Positions 1-11,973 of a stretch of DNA of 64,000 nt are shown here, piece after piece. Positions within the stretch are counted from its first letter, which is position 1. Every line of letters starts with the position of its first letter. The position numbers were made by a program, and so were the translations under genes. The notes beneath the pieces are model-generated. The model saw only the letters and a list, made by a program, of their open reading frames with translations. It did not search any database and was not told the origin of the DNA. Origin of the DNA: Raphanus sativus (Eukaryota; Streptophyta; Magnoliopsida; Brassicales; Brassicaceae); contig NC_079519.1 of NCBI RefSeq assembly GCF_000801105.2, forward strand, positions 34,943,288 to 35,007,287. The letters run 5' to 3'.

Positions 1-413
1 ATTCAATGCAAGGCTTTCACCAGCACTAGAATCTTTAGATAAAGAGTTAGATGGTGTTATCCTAATTGATGTTTATGATACTCTTTTCAACATGATCCAA
101 CATCCTTCTAAATACGGTAAGCTCATCTTATAAATATATTTTTATAAAATATTTCATTTATATTATAAAACCTGAACGAAACTATTGAAGTATAAGTGAA
201 TATCTCATCATGTGTTCAGGTTTTGAGGTAGCTGATAGAGGATGTTGCGGTAGAGGCTCTCTTGCAATATCTTACATGTGTAACTCACTGAATCCATTCA
301 CATGTTCTAATTCCTCGGCCTATATATTTTGGGATAGCTACCACCCAACTGAAAGAGCTTATCAAGTCATTGTTGACAACTTGCTTGACAAATATTTAAG
401 CAAACTCCATTGA
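1..413 (+). CDS. GDSL-type esterase/lipase, 3' end only
   Basis: Last two exons of a secreted GDSL esterase/lipase cut by the window edge. Exon 1-116 reads in frame from base 2 and ends in a GT donor at 117; the last exon is 220-413, with TGA at 411-413. Visible family landmarks are the block IDVYD, the segment ADRGCCGRG, and the C-terminal block WDSYHPTERAY, whose Asp and His are the catalytic pair of the Ser-Asp-His triad. The GDS serine block lies outside the window. Such enzymes hydrolyse ester lipids in the apoplast. The substrate cannot be inferred. The family call is firm; the member is not identified. Confidence 0.85.
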
Positions 414-3245
414 TGTTTAATCATTTAACTAAAACTTGTTGATCTTTTGGTCTGATTGTGTTTCTTCCCCATCTCATTTTTGTCTCTCTTTATGTTATTC
501 ATTCTTCAAATTTTCAATTGTTTCAAAAATTTGTGAATGTAGTAAAATGCACTACAACGAATTGAAATGAGTTTATTACATTGTGTTTTGGATCAATTTT
601 TAGATCTCCACGCATATATTCTTCTTCGCCACAAGCATCATCTTCCATACCAATGTTGTTTTCTTCATTTGTTTTATAAAGGGGAATTAAAAAAAAACTG
701 CATATAAGGGAAGATCACACAGTTGCTTCACTCAATTGATGTTAAAAGGAAACCTTCAAGAAGGGTACATGGAAAACATTTTAAAGCAAAAAGCTAAGAA
801 CACTAAGCCGATTGCTCGGAAAGATAGACAACTAGAGATCCAACACACTCTTCACTCACCAAAGGTTTTGAAAACATAGCTTAAAGCTACATTAAAGATC
901 ACACACTTGAACCTGAATGGCTGTAATACGGATAATGAAACCAACAGTTACGAACACGAACGTTGAATACCTAAAAGGAGTAAAGAGAGTTTTGGTAAAG
1001 TTTATTGTGTGGTATATTTCATTGGAGTTTGACATGTAATTTTTTGTGTTATACATGGATTCTCAGATATGTTTCACATGAGTTTGGTTATTGAAATTGC
1101 TAGGGATGAGCGTTGGGGTACCCATTCGATTTCGGTTCGGATCTAACAACAATAAATTATCTAAAATAATTATATAAAATATAATAGTATATAACTAATC
1201 TTTAGCTTAAGTGTTATTTACAAAATATGCTATTTGATAATTTTTAAATTTTGATAATTCATTAAAGATACATATAATAAATCAATTTTAACTGTAAATA
1301 ATTATTAAATAATATGTTGAAAAAAATAAAAATTCTCACCAAAATTTTCATTTTTAATAAATAATGCATTAGTTTAATAATAAAAAAATAAAAGTCATAT
1401 AATTTTCCAAACTCAAAACTAGTTAGTAATTTTCATAATTTATTTTGACTAAATATATGATATCACGCAAATTATCATAAGGAGTAATTTTTACTCTCTC
1501 AAATAATAAATTCATTTATAGTATTTAGGAATCGGATCCACAAGGAGTAAGAACGCATAATAGATCATAATCAATTGTGATTAAGCTAGATAAATATATT
1601 AAAGCAGTAAATAAAGTAGCGCGAACAAAATAGTTGTTCAGATGATTGATTGAGATTGTAGATAATAATGAAAAAGCGTTAAATTTAGGATTTCAGTTAA
1701 TCAGGATTATAGTGATATAGAATGATTAGGTTGTCAATTTTAGAACTTGAATTCTTACGAGAAAGTATTACAACTTCCGTTGTGAATCAATCCTATTGAC
1801 TAAATCCAATATCTCAGCTGTCGCTTATTGATATGGATCGAACGTTGATCGATGCTATTGAGTTAGCGTCGATCGATGTTTTCTTAGGAAAGCGCTAGCG
1901 AATTGATCGATAGGTTCATTAGTATTAACTAAATCATATGTCGCTTGTTTCTAGTAATCCTATCTCTATTTTTGTGCAGAACCTACCGTCGTAGTTGTCC
2001 ACAATCCTAAAATCAGGGTTCTAGTTAGCTACTCTAGAACACAAGCATTACAAAAAACTTCTTGAAATATATCTATCACCTTAGAAATTCTATAGTTTTG
2101 GTTAATCCTTCATAACCCTAATTAAACTCTAAATCTAACAAGTGAATTACTTAAACATAATCAAGTAAGACATAATAGTAATCTGAATAAACTACATAAA
2201 TAGAATAAGGTAGTTAGAGTTCCAACACCAAGTTTCGAAGGAATTTTGGGTCTTCTTTTCAGACTATTAAAAACCATAAAATGTTTGCTGTGAGAATATG
2301 AAATTATGAAAAAACGTGTGTTGCCCAATACAATGGTAGAACACATAAATATTAGGTTAAAGTCTGTTATGGATAATTATGTAATTGTGTGAGATTTGGG
2401 ATATAGGTCGATTATGACATGTTGTCCGCTTCTCGCGCTCGCTGTCGATCGATGACAAGTGATGTTTGTCGATCGAAATTTGACTCTTATATCAACTGTC
2501 AGATGGTCCAATAGATAACTTAATAATTTTTTTCTATTTTTATCTCTAAAATCACTATATACTTGCTTCAAAACATATCTCAGTAGGTAAATACTCAAAA
2601 AACTCTAAAGCATAGTAAATAAACTTTAAAACACTTATATACCATTATTAGAGGTGGTAGTCCTATTCTCTAAATTTAACTATATATTATATCTCAATCC
2701 CTTCAAAACTTATTTGATAAAATTTCTAATTTCCAATAAGCCAAAATTTTAAAGAATTTATAAAAATGTAGATTTTAGATATTTATACAAATGATTAAAT
2801 CCAGCAAGCTAAGATTTAAAAATTAATGGAATTCGTACAAATACCAAGCACAATTAGAAAAAAATAAAGAAAAATAAGAAAATAATAAAGAAAAAATGAA
2901 TCCAATAAGCCCATTTTAATTTTTACGCAAGAGTTTTCTACTGTCTCGTGGGCATTATGAATTCTCTTGACAAATTGACCGGCATTTACATCTTTCTCTT
3001 AATCATAAATTTTTCTTTGTAGATACGCAATTAAACTCTTTTGAAAATCTTTGTTGGACATGCTATAGTTTAAAGAGAGATTGAATAATTTTCATATTAA
3101 AAAAGACTAAAAAGCACACATTCCCCCATCCTTTAAATCCGAGTCTTACTGTATTCCCCATAATCTTTTGCCTTCCCCAAGACACATTCGTCTCTCTCCT
3201 CTCTCTCTCCCGATTCAAAGAGCTAACCACTTTTTGTTTTCTGAA
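414..3245. other. Intergenic, AT-rich, with a degraded repeat
   Basis: I see no convincing coding region here. About 1500-2600 differs from its surroundings: it is less AT-rich and carries several TCGATCGA-type motifs (near 1845-1912 and 2440-2480). I associate these with degenerate Brassicaceae gypsy-type repeats, but no RT, integrase or LTR pair can be seen, so this is only a suspicion. The rest is low-complexity AT-rich DNA. About 3060-3245 is the promoter and CT-rich 5'UTR of the next gene. Confidence 0.4.
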
Positions 3246-4707
3246 ATGGCAACAGAAGAAATGAAACCGGAAACTAAGAAAACAGAGCAGAAGCAATCCC
3301 CACAAGTGAAAGATCTTACTCCTCCACCTCCGGCACTTCCATACAAGGTATATTAGTTACACTTTTTTTGGTGCAAAAGTTAAATCATGCATATAACTTT
3401 TTTTTTTTTGTCACTGAATCATGCATATAACTTTATGTTTGTAAGCTTCACTATTCCAAGATGAATCTTCTTGACAAACCCCATTGATACAAGTTTAACT
3501 GTTTTTTTTTGTCTACAAGTTTAACTGTTTTTTTTTGTCTTTCGTATATCTCTTTCCAATAATTTGTTCTTTATTTGTTTTATATCTACTTTTTTGGGCT
3601 CGCAGACATGCAACCTGAAGGTTTCCATTCACTGCGAAGGCTGTAAAAGAAAAGTGAAAAAAATCCTTACCAGCATTGAAGGTATACATAATCACTTTCG
3701 ACGTTGTTGTTGGTTTTAAACTGAAAAAATAAATCTCTTCTTGTGGGGAATATATATTTTATGATTACAGGATTGGTAATTTATTATTGAGCCATATAAA
3801 ATGTAATTTGGTTGTAGGCGTTTATAGAGTGGACATTGATGTGAAGCAGAACAATGTAACGGTGATGGGAATTGTCTCACCAGAGATTCTGTTAAAGAAG
3901 CTCCACAAGTCAGGCAAAAACGCCGATCTATTGCCGGTGATACCCGACCCGGTAGAGAACAAACCCGTCGACCCTAAAGAGAACAAACCAGTCGACCAGA
4001 AAAAGAAAAATAAAAAGAAGAAAGAAGAAAAACCGGAAATAACCGAAAAAGTTACATCTTCCGGTTCTGATAAACCGGAATCTGAAAAACCTGACGGCGC
4101 CGGCGAATGTAGTTCCGGAGACAGCAGTGAAGCTTGTGCTCCGGTGAAAGAGGATAAATGCAAAATTCTCAAAAAGAAAGACTCTGCTCCGGCAGATTCT
4201 TCGTCACCGTCACCGGCATCGACAGAATCTCCGGCACCGACGACGGAGAAGAAAGCTGAAGAAAGCAGTGGCAGTGTTGGTAAAAAGAAGAAAAAGAAGG
4301 GGCAAAGCATGAGCAGTGTTAACAATACTACCGGTGGACCAGGCCGTACTAGATCACTACCTCCGCCCACTACTACTACTACTCCTGCAGCAGAAGATCA
4401 TGACCGTTCAACTAATCAACACGATGGCCATCAAATGCCAACCAATAACTTTGCGCCACGTCAGGATATGTATCACTATCCACCTAATTACTATGCGCCG
4501 CATATTATGTACGGCGTGCGCTATAACGTTGCTCAACCTCCGGTGAGCGTAGACGCTGCATCGTATTACTCTCCTGCGCCACCTCATTCGTATGCGTATA
4601 TGCACCCAGGCTATCTACCGTCCGACCCAAACCCGTATCCATCTCGACCGTCCGATTCGTTTGAGCTATTCAGCGAGGAGAACCCAAATGGTTGTTCGGT
4701 GATGTGA
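3246..4707 (+). CDS. HIPP-type heavy-metal-associated isoprenylated protein
   Basis: Three exons: 3246-3347, 3606-3681 and 3818-4707 (1068 nt, 355 aa). Exon 2 encodes the core of a heavy-metal-associated (HMA) domain with the motif HCEGCKRKV; Cys44 and Cys47 are the metal-binding pair. The middle is a long Lys/Glu/Pro-rich linker with poly-Lys runs. The C-terminal region is rich in Pro, Tyr and His. The last four residues, CSVM, form a CaaX box for farnesylation, which together with the HMA fold defines the plant HIPP family (metal binding or chaperone roles, membrane or nuclear location). An in-frame ATG at 3168 exists, but the stretch between is CT-rich UTR-like, so 3246 is preferred. It resembles the Arabidopsis At1g56210 product. 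Confidence 0.88.
3383..3434 (-). repeat. Micro-retroposition footprint in HIPP intron 1
   Basis: The 18-bp sequence AATCATGCATATAACTTT occurs at 3383-3400 and again at 3417-3434. Between them lies a 16-bp insert that reads, on the minus strand, CAGTGAC followed by a run of A. A poly(A) end abutting one copy of a long direct repeat is what target-primed reverse transcription leaves. Confidence 0.6.
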
Positions 4708-6001
4708 TTCGATCCGGAAAGATGTCAATTACTATAATGACCTTGAACTTACCCTTATACGCCTCTCGTATTTTAAAGTTGTACACGTGAAAGTGAGTTA
4801 ATGGTCTAGTGAAACCTTCGTAGTTAGGTTTTGAAACTATGATTATGTTTGGATAAAGTTAAGGCCCTCCCCTTTTTTTGTAGCTTTTGTTTTAATTTAA
4901 TGATTTAGATCCTTTTTGCTTTATCATTTGTTTTCCCTTTTGTTATTCACAAGATCTTTAATATCGAAAGTAGCTAAAAAGAATAGTTTGTGACTCAGTT
5001 ATATTGTTGAATTGTAGAGAAGATGGAGGGAAAGCAAGAAATGTGAATATGCAATACTGCAATGCTTAGTTGTAAGGGGAGATTGTGATGCGTAAAGTAT
5101 AGAAAGCTGACTGGACAACTTTTTGGCAATTTCTTTTGTTTTCTGTTCTCACCATGACGTTGTATTAATCACTTGTGCATGGGGACATGCAATTTTAAGT
5201 GATTTTGACCTTTCAAATCCAAATTTCATTGTAACATTTATTGTCCTATAATAATGGTGCATACAGTAGCTGATAAGAAAAAGAAAACAAATTAAAAGCT
5301 GTATCTTGCTTTTCTTTATACCAAATAAGTTAATCATAGGCATAGCTTCGATAAATGTAATACTTTTTTAAAAATGAAAGCTGAAATAGTGAACTTCTCG
5401 AGAAAAAGTAGGAAGGTTTTAGGAGAGGGTAATCTACAAAATTACATATTCATCTCTCATTTGTCTACAATCAAAGATGTCAGAAATAAGTTCCGTGAAA
5501 ACAGTAACTCGACACTTTTGTTTGATCTTACTAAACATGCTTTCACGATTATATTAACTAGACTGACACAAACATAACATAGTACTAAACTCTTTTTTTA
5601 ACTAGTAGTATTAAACTTTGTCTATAACTCCACTAGAAAAATGAACAAAGACAAGCGAGCAAATCACATAAAACATACTACCTCCGTTACAATATTCCCT
5701 AGGAACAAATACACAGAGCAAAAAAATAAGATACAATCAGTGTCGTGCCTAGAGTATCAGGGGCATAAAACAAAAATTAGTTTATTCTATTTAAATAACA
5801 TAAATAGTAATATTAGTGTAATAATAACTTTTTAATATTTAAAGGTAAAAATAACATAAATAGTAATACTAGTGTAACAATAACTTGAAAAAGGTAAATC
5901 AGAATTGAATAATTGCTATTCAGTTATTTTGAATTTCAAAATTATTATATGAAAGAAAAACTATACAAACTTTTAACGGCAAAGGTTATATTTGTTTCGT
6001 T

Positions 6002-6040
6002 AGACATTATATATTTTTTCTGAACGCAGACATTATATAT
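6002..6040 (-). repeat. Micro-retroposition footprint
   Basis: The direct repeat AGACATTATATAT at 6002-6014 and 6028-6040 flanks a 13-bp insert that reads GCGTTCAG plus five A on the minus strand. It has the same architecture as the other poly(A)-ended footprints in this window. Confidence 0.5.
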
Positions 6041-6217
6041 ATGTATGTATATAAATTCTATACAGAAGAAGTTTTCAACATTAAAAGATGGTTAATGTCC
6101 ACAATGACAAATAAAAATTAGAGATGAATGTTTGAAATTGAATTATTAAAAAAATACATTGTTTTTCGACAACTATACTAGCTTTTTGTTTATGAATACT
6201 AGCCAATAAGAGACCAT

Positions 6218-6534
6218 AAAATCTACAAAGAACACTCTGAGACTAAGAAGCATTTCAGTTAAACAGCCTCCAGCTATTATTTCTGAGATTAACAACACTC
6301 TGAGATTGAGATTGGACCCTTTAGTTAGGTCCCAAAGTCTGAGAGGAGAAGAAGTGTCGGTTCTGGCTACTTGGATGGGCGTTTTTGATGTATAGCGCTG
6401 CTTAGTGAGTTTTTTTGGTTTGTTTTTCTTTAGTTTGTTCTCCCCGTTATAGGAGCTAAGTTTAGTTGCTTGGTTTTCCCTTTGTAATAAGTTTTTTCGA
6501 GTTAATAAAAAAGTTAAAAAAAAAAATCTACAAA
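6218..6534 (+). mobile_element. 5'-truncated LINE-like retroposon
   Basis: The 12-bp sequence AAAATCTACAAA occurs at 6218-6229 and 6523-6534. The 293-bp insert between them is GC-richer than its surroundings, has an open frame to a TAG near 6393, then a T-rich 3'UTR-like stretch and a poly(A) tail directly before the second repeat. Target duplication plus poly(A) tail identifies a non-LTR retroposition, truncated at the 5' end. The open part is too short to name the family, so LINE is an inference. Confidence 0.65.
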
Positions 6535-9340
6535 TATGAGAGGAACCGAGGACAATACCTCAAACTTATATCATAGGCACGGCTCTGGATACAATGATAC
6601 CTTGATCCACTGTAGTTATAATCTAGTTTACAAATAACAATCTTCTCCTGGCTCCATTTTGTATTTAAGTCTGTTTTAGTTTTAGATAGTCATAGAACCC
6701 ATATATAGAAAAAATAGGATCCTAGTTACTGGTTTGAGTTTATAAAAAACTTTTTTTTGGTAAAACGTTAAATAAAATATTTTTATTATAAGTTTAGTAT
6801 TTCTATAATATTATTTGAGAATTTATTTTCTTATGTTTTGAGTTCACGCTATTTTTTATGATGCTTAATTATATTAACAAGCTTAATGAACTAAAAATGT
6901 TAAAAATAGCCATTAATAAAACTACTTTTAATTTCATTTTTTCTTAGTAAAAATTAAATAATAATTTTAATTAAATTTCCTTTTTTCAAAAGCATAGAAA
7001 TAATAAAAATGAATATTTATAAAAATAAAATTATAGATTTTTATATATTCAAAAGAGTTTAAAGTTTAATACTACCTTTTATCTTTGCCCAAAAACATAA
7101 TAAAAATATCTAGAAATTTTTGAAATATATTTACTTATATATATAAAACAAAAATTCACAAAAAAATAGAAAAATAGAAAAGGTAAAATAACTTAGACAC
7201 TATTTTTATTAATAATAATATTTTATCAAATGAATAATAAAAATGATCTATAAAACATAAACTCATCATCTAATATCATATTTTCACAAAAATTAATTAC
7301 ATAGATAATCTTAATGAACTAAAAATTACACCTAAATACCGTTAGTGATAATTATTTTATTTCCATTAACTTTAATTAACTTTTAACTTAAATTTGTTTT
7401 TACTGTAGCACATAATAATACAAGTAAATAATTATAAAATATAAAAAGATACATTATATATAAATGAAAATATGTATTCTTTTTATTTATCCAACAAACA
7501 TTAACAGAAAGAAATATAGTTTTTAAAATATAGACTTATACTCCATATTATTATTATTTTTTGCTAAAAATTATACTCTGTATTATTGAAAACAACATAT
7601 ATCAAATTATACAAAATATATTTATCAAGATCTTGAAAAGAAGTTTTCACAACTCAGAACTTAACCATATACCACAAGCTAAAAATTCTAAGGCACACAG
7701 TCTCGCACACAATACAAGGAAGCAAACATTTTTTATCGTCCACATGGATGCGGAACTACCAGTTTGGTTTGTAGAGTCAGTTTGAGTCAATTTATATCGT
7801 CGACAAAAAAACAAAATATATTATCAACGTAAGGGAAAATTTAAAAAATCTAATTAACAAGATTTTTCTTATTTTATTTTTAACTATAACAAAAGTTATC
7901 ATTCATTTCAAGAAGAATTATAACCCAATATACCAAATATAAATAACAAAATCAATCAAAATATGAACAATTATGTAAAATATTTACAAATATGAGAGGA
8001 TAAACTTAGCTATGTACTAATAAGCAAACTTCACACTAATAAAAAAATCGTCAATTTAAAAGAATAAATGCAACTCAGCATATAAATACTTAAACTAATA
8101 CAAAATGTTATATTTGAAATCATATATATAATCAAGATGAGAACATTTAGGTACTTAATAAGTTTTTATATATCATACATATACAAATTATAAAATTACT
8201 TTAAATTAAGAAACAAATACAAATATTCATAAGTATTATAAGTTATTTATTTTGTAAATGTTTTTCCGTACATTAATACATGAGAATCACATAGTATAAA
8301 ATATTTTTAGGCTCTTTTGACTAAGAAAACTATATAAAAAAAATTGGACCCTTTTACCTACTAAGTTTTATTTTCAAAACAAAATATTGGAACTGAACCC
8401 TATGTAATTACACCTCTAACCCATGCATAAAGACCGGCTTGCTCATATTGTTTGCTTGTGGCATAAAATATCAATTTTGAATTCCCAAAATGTGATTTAA
8501 CTTGAGAAACTGATATATGTAAATAAACAAAATTGAGAACTGACTTCTGAGTTTGGAAATAGAAATGAAATTGTACTTGCGGGTGGTTTTCTTCTTTCAA
8601 ATATTTCTTCAAATAATGATATCAAATCTGATGATACAGTTGGTTAATTTCTTATTTTTTTCTCACCTAACTTGGGCTTAGTACTAGAGCCCATTAATTC
8701 TTTATCAAAATATAAAGTGTAAAGCCTGAATTATTTATATGGGCTAAATTTTCAGTTAAACTTCTATTTTCTTTGTTTGGGCCAAAAATAGTATTAATAC
8801 TATTATGACGTGGAGGAATGATTCCAGAACTTTACATATACTTGAAATTCTAACACTAGAATGATGGATAGAAAACAATAATAGCTGGTTGCGGAAGTAT
8901 ATGTGAGAATGGATCGTCTCTCTGACTATCCAGCTGTGTCTTTTCAGTTTATACTTCTGTGATAGTTTATAAATCAAAGATCGTATATGACTTTGGTAAG
9001 TCATTCTTAACTTCTTGCTTCGTGGTCACTGTGATATTGCATCCATTTTTGTTGAACCATTATAAACTTCCTCACCCTTTTAACAACATCGTGTATGATT
9101 TGTCTTATTCTTCTTCTGATTGCATTTTAAGTTGTTTATCTCTTGTTCTTTAAAGCTGCTTCTGCTGTCTTTTTCACATGTGGCTCATGAATTCATGAGA
9201 CTATGCTACTTGATCCTTCAAACATCAACCTACATTTATTCTTCCTGATATGGAGTACACTTCTGTAATTATGCTCAAAGCTAAAGAAAATTACAATGAA
9301 ACACCCAAACACCAAATTTGGTGTAATTTCATCTCCATAA

Positions 9341-9545
9341 GAGCATCTCCAACCCCACTCCATAATTTACTCCCAATTGAAAATAGAGTTGAAAATGGAG
9401 TGGAAAATGGAGTGATGACCAAAAAAATAAAAACATTACTCTAGGAATAATGCTTTTATTTTTTGGTCATCACTCTATTTTCCACTCCATTTTCAACTCT
9501 ATTTCATAATTTGGAGTAAATTATGGAGTGGGGTTGGAGATGCCC
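9341..9545. mobile_element. Fold-back MITE (PIF/Harbinger-like ends)
   Basis: The 205-bp element is nearly all one inverted repeat, with arms of about 95 bp. It starts GAGCATCTCCAACCCCACTC and ends with the complementary sequence finishing in GATGCCC. It lies in a TAA (left) / TTA (right) context. Its ends match those of the MITEs at 38069 and 46460, which have clean TAA duplications. The transcript would fold into a long hairpin. Confidence 0.75.
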
Positions 9546-10402
9546 TTACGACACCAAAAATGTCACTATCCCACCAAATTTGATGTAAAGTGAATAATTT
9601 TACATCAAATATTATATATACATATTTTATTATGTTTCTTTGAATAGTATAATTTAATTATTATTATTATTATTATTAATTAGTTCAAATTTGTCTCAAT
9701 TATTGTTAATCAGTTTAAATTTGTAACTAAATATAAATATAATGTATTATTTATATTTTTAGATTATTTTTACATAGTTAAAATATTTTTTATTTATTTT
9801 CAAGTAAAAAATCACTAAGTTATTATTGTCATGTTTATGTTGTAACAAATAAAATATTATAGAATTTTATGTTTTATTTTATTTTGAAATAAGAAATCAC
9901 TGAATGATAATAATCATTTTTTTAACAATATTGATTATAATTTTTGTTTAAGTTATATTTAATATTATTAAATTCACCAAAATTTAAAATAACTTTTTAT
10001 AATATATTAATTTTGTATTACTAACTAATACAAACTTTATTAAAATAAATATATTATTTATTACGTGTTTTTCATAATTAATGTTTTGTACTTTTTAATA
10101 TAATATTCTATATAAAATAAATACATGTATTATATTGTTAAACTAAAAAATATAAATGTAAATAAATTTTATAAACATATAATTACAAAAATTTCATAAA
10201 CATAATATCAAAGTGTGATAAATAACTATTTATTAATTTTAAATAATAAAATATAAAATTATTAATACATAAAACATTAAATAATATAAAATATTATTTT
10301 TGTTGTAGTATTTGGTATTATGGTTGGAGATGACAAAAACAATTTGACACCAAAACATCAAATTTAATTTACTTCAACACCAAATTTAGTGGCATGCTCT
10401 AA
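9341..10402. repeat. Possible larger MITE composite
   Basis: The sequence just outside the 205-bp MITE carries CACCAAATTTGGTGT-like modules (about 9308-9325 and 9550-9600). Similar modules recur at 10340-10390, ending in GGCATGCTC followed by TAA (10400-10402). Together this looks like an older AT-rich element about 1 kb long that shares or contains the MITE. The boundaries are uncertain. Confidence 0.3.
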
Positions 10403-11272
10403 ACAAAATTATCATCTCCTGTGTTTGTTTCTCATATTCTTTCATCACATAAAAATATTTACATCCCTTTTGATTACAATTTACAGTTGCCAATTCTGAT
10501 CCAAAAGTTTGATTACAAATCAACTCTCATCTCGAGCAATATGATCAACAGTTACACTATCATTCAGCCAGACATCCTTACCACTTGCTTGTTGTCCATA
10601 ATGACTGTTAATAGTCTTTCTTGGTATCCTTTCTATTGCCTTATGCTTGCATGTCTGGTTGGTTTTGTCAGTGTATGCAATCTCTTATTTTACATACTGA
10701 GTCACTTATTGTCGGTGTATGAAAATTTTACATACTGAATCACTTATTGTCTTATTAATATCAGATATAGTCACTTTCTTATACCTGAACACTTTTTTTG
10801 TAATTACTCGTTACAAACCAGAGGAGAGAGGTTGTTTCAGTTAACTCTCAACTCCATTTGCTTCTCTTGCACACATTTGCTACTCTGATGTCTTGTTCAT
10901 GTTTTGAATAATTAACATGTTTTGAATTTGTTTGAATACTTAGATTCTTTGAAAATCTCTTTATGCATTTCTACAATTTCTATCTGTCACTTTTTTGCTT
11001 CTATTTTACACATTACCTGCTCTGATGTCTTGGTTAGTTAAAATGTTCTAAATTTGTTTGAATAATTTGATTTTCTGAAATATTGTTGCAAATTCTCATT
11101 ATGAAATATTGTTATCATACATGTTCTTACATTCGCAAGGACATCATCACTACTTTTACGTTAACTTAACTAAAGCATCACTTGACCCAAAAACATAATT
11201 AATAAATATAGGCTGTGTTTGAAAGTTCAGTGTCAAGCAAATAAGTGAATATTTAAAATAAAATGATTTGCA

Positions 11273-11380
11273 GGGTTTAAGGGCTCAGAAGAATGTTAGA
11301 AAACAGTTATTTTCCTTGACCACAAAAGGCCTCATAATGAGCTGGGATAATATGTTATATCATCATAGACGCCTAAACCC
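11273..11380 (-). ncRNA. C/D-box snoRNA, family A copy 1
   Basis: On the minus strand, box C ATGATGA (complement of 11360-11365 plus flank) and box D CTGA (11285-11288) sit about 70 nt apart. They are enclosed by a long terminal stem of the form GGGTTTA...TAAACCC (11374-11380 with 11273-11279). Inside is CCCAGCTCA followed two bases later by ATGA, a plausible D' box. CCCAGCTCA is complementary to the conserved 25S rRNA segment UGAGCUGGG near the peptidyl-transferase region. By the D+5 rule the methylated base would be the A of UGAG. This matches the role of yeast snR71 (Am2946, numbering from memory). Confidence 0.8.
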
Positions 11381-11456
11381 TTAGGAATATCAAAACAGGA
11401 CAGAAACAGAATTTTAATTTCAAAAGACACAAATCACAAAATAACTTCCAATAGAT

Positions 11457-11531
11457 AATCCCTCAGTAAGTAAACTTTGATTCAGTCATTAGAAATCAGT
11501 ATTAGCATGGTTAAACCATCATGGGGATTTA
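11457..11531 (-). ncRNA. C/D-box snoRNA, family B copy 1
   Basis: Minus strand: box C ATGATGG (11516-11522), box D CTGA (11463-11466), terminal stem AATCCC/GGGATT. An internal CTGA (11496-11499) is the D' box. The preceding guide CCATGCTAAT pairs with the 18S rRNA segment AUUAGCAUGG; D+5 selects the last A of CAUUA. This corresponds to the yeast snR53 site (18S Am796, from memory). A second internal CTGA lies at 11482-11485. Confidence 0.72.
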
Positions 11532-11581
11532 TTGGAATCTCAAATTGTCTAATTCTAAAACAACTTTTTAATGAAAAACAA

Positions 11582-11669
11582 GATTGCTCCCTCAGAAAGT
11601 AAATTACAAATCATTTAAGACTTTATCAGGTATACATTAGCAATTTAAATCATCACAGGGAAGACAATC
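11582..11669 (-). ncRNA. C/D-box snoRNA, family B copy 2
   Basis: Minus strand: box C GTGATGA (11650-11656), box D CTGA (11592-11595), D' CTGA (11626-11629). The terminal stem pairs GATTG...TCCC with GGGA-GCAATC. The guide before D' is TTGCTAATGTATAC, with about 13 bp of complementarity to the 18S segment GUAUACAUUAGCA. This is a target shifted 5' from, and overlapping, that of copy B1. D+5 selects the second A of GUAUA. B1 and B2 share the layout and part of the guide, so they are diverged duplicates. Confidence 0.78.
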
Positions 11670-11719
11670 GAGTTTTGAAATCTATTAATTTTCAAATAAA
11701 GAAAAACAAAGGATTTTCA

Positions 11720-11826
11720 GGGTTTAAGGGCTCAGAAAGATTGTTAGAAAACAGTTATTTTCCTTGACCACAAAAGGTCTCATAATGAGCTGGGATAATG
11801 TGTTATCATCACCGCCGCTTAAACCC
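11720..11826 (-). ncRNA. C/D-box snoRNA, family A copy 2
   Basis: Minus strand: box C GTGATGA (11806-11812), box D CTGA (11732-11735), terminal stem GGGTTTAAG/CTTAAACCC. The D'-side guide CCCAGCTCA plus TT plus ATGA is identical to copy A1, and most of the body matches A1. It therefore predicts the same 25S target (A of UGAG in UGAGCUGGG). Confidence 0.8.
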
Positions 11827-11884
11827 CAATTCAATATCAAAAACACGGTAAGAAATAAAAGATAATAAGAATATCAAGAATTAA

Positions 11885-11973
11885 AGGGCTCAGATATATG
11901 TATGAACATAGTTGTACTCCTTGACCACAAAAGGTCTCATAGAGCTGGGATTATATGTTATCATCATCGCCAT
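11885..11973 (-). ncRNA. C/D-box snoRNA, family A copy 3 (diverged)
   Basis: Minus strand: box C GATGATGA (11961-11968), box D CTGA (11890-11893). The central block after the guide is shared with A1 and A2, but the box-D-proximal guide is different. The guide reads CCCAGCTC, T, then ATGA: two bases are missing relative to A1/A2. The D+5 position therefore falls on the base pairing with C of GAGC rather than A. This would be the neighbouring site served in yeast by snR69 (Cm2948, from memory). It is the promoter-proximal member of the cluster. Confidence 0.75.

Larger units (their letters stand above)
4708..11270. other. 6.5 kb gene desert
   Basis: No gene can be supported. About 4708-5100 is the HIPP 3'UTR and downstream flank. 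The stretch 5780-5890 contains an imperfect tandem duplication of about 65 bp. From 6700 to 10300 the DNA is extremely AT-rich with only short random ORFs. Separate entries cover the LINE scrap at 6218-6534, the micro-insertion at 6002-6040 and the hairpin MITE at 9341-9545. About 10400-11200 is less AT-rich but holds nothing recognisable. Confidence 0.6.

Noticed and set aside
1500..2600. A full LTR retrotransposon
   Set aside because: Repeat-like motifs are visible but no LTR pair, primer-binding site or pol domain.
3489..3540. 26-bp duplicated unit ACAAGTTTAACTG plus T-run in HIPP intron 1
   Set aside because: Looks like the poly(A) footprints, but both copies carry the T-run, so a simple tandem duplication is more likely.
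3822..4370. 182-codon minus-strand ORF across the HIPP gene
   Set aside because: It is the antisense shadow of the Lys/Glu/Pro-rich exon 3; poly-Phe and Ser runs mirror AAG/GAA repeats.
10421..10738. 105-codon ORF
   Set aside because: Low-complexity composition, no family similarity recognised, no promoter or conserved context.
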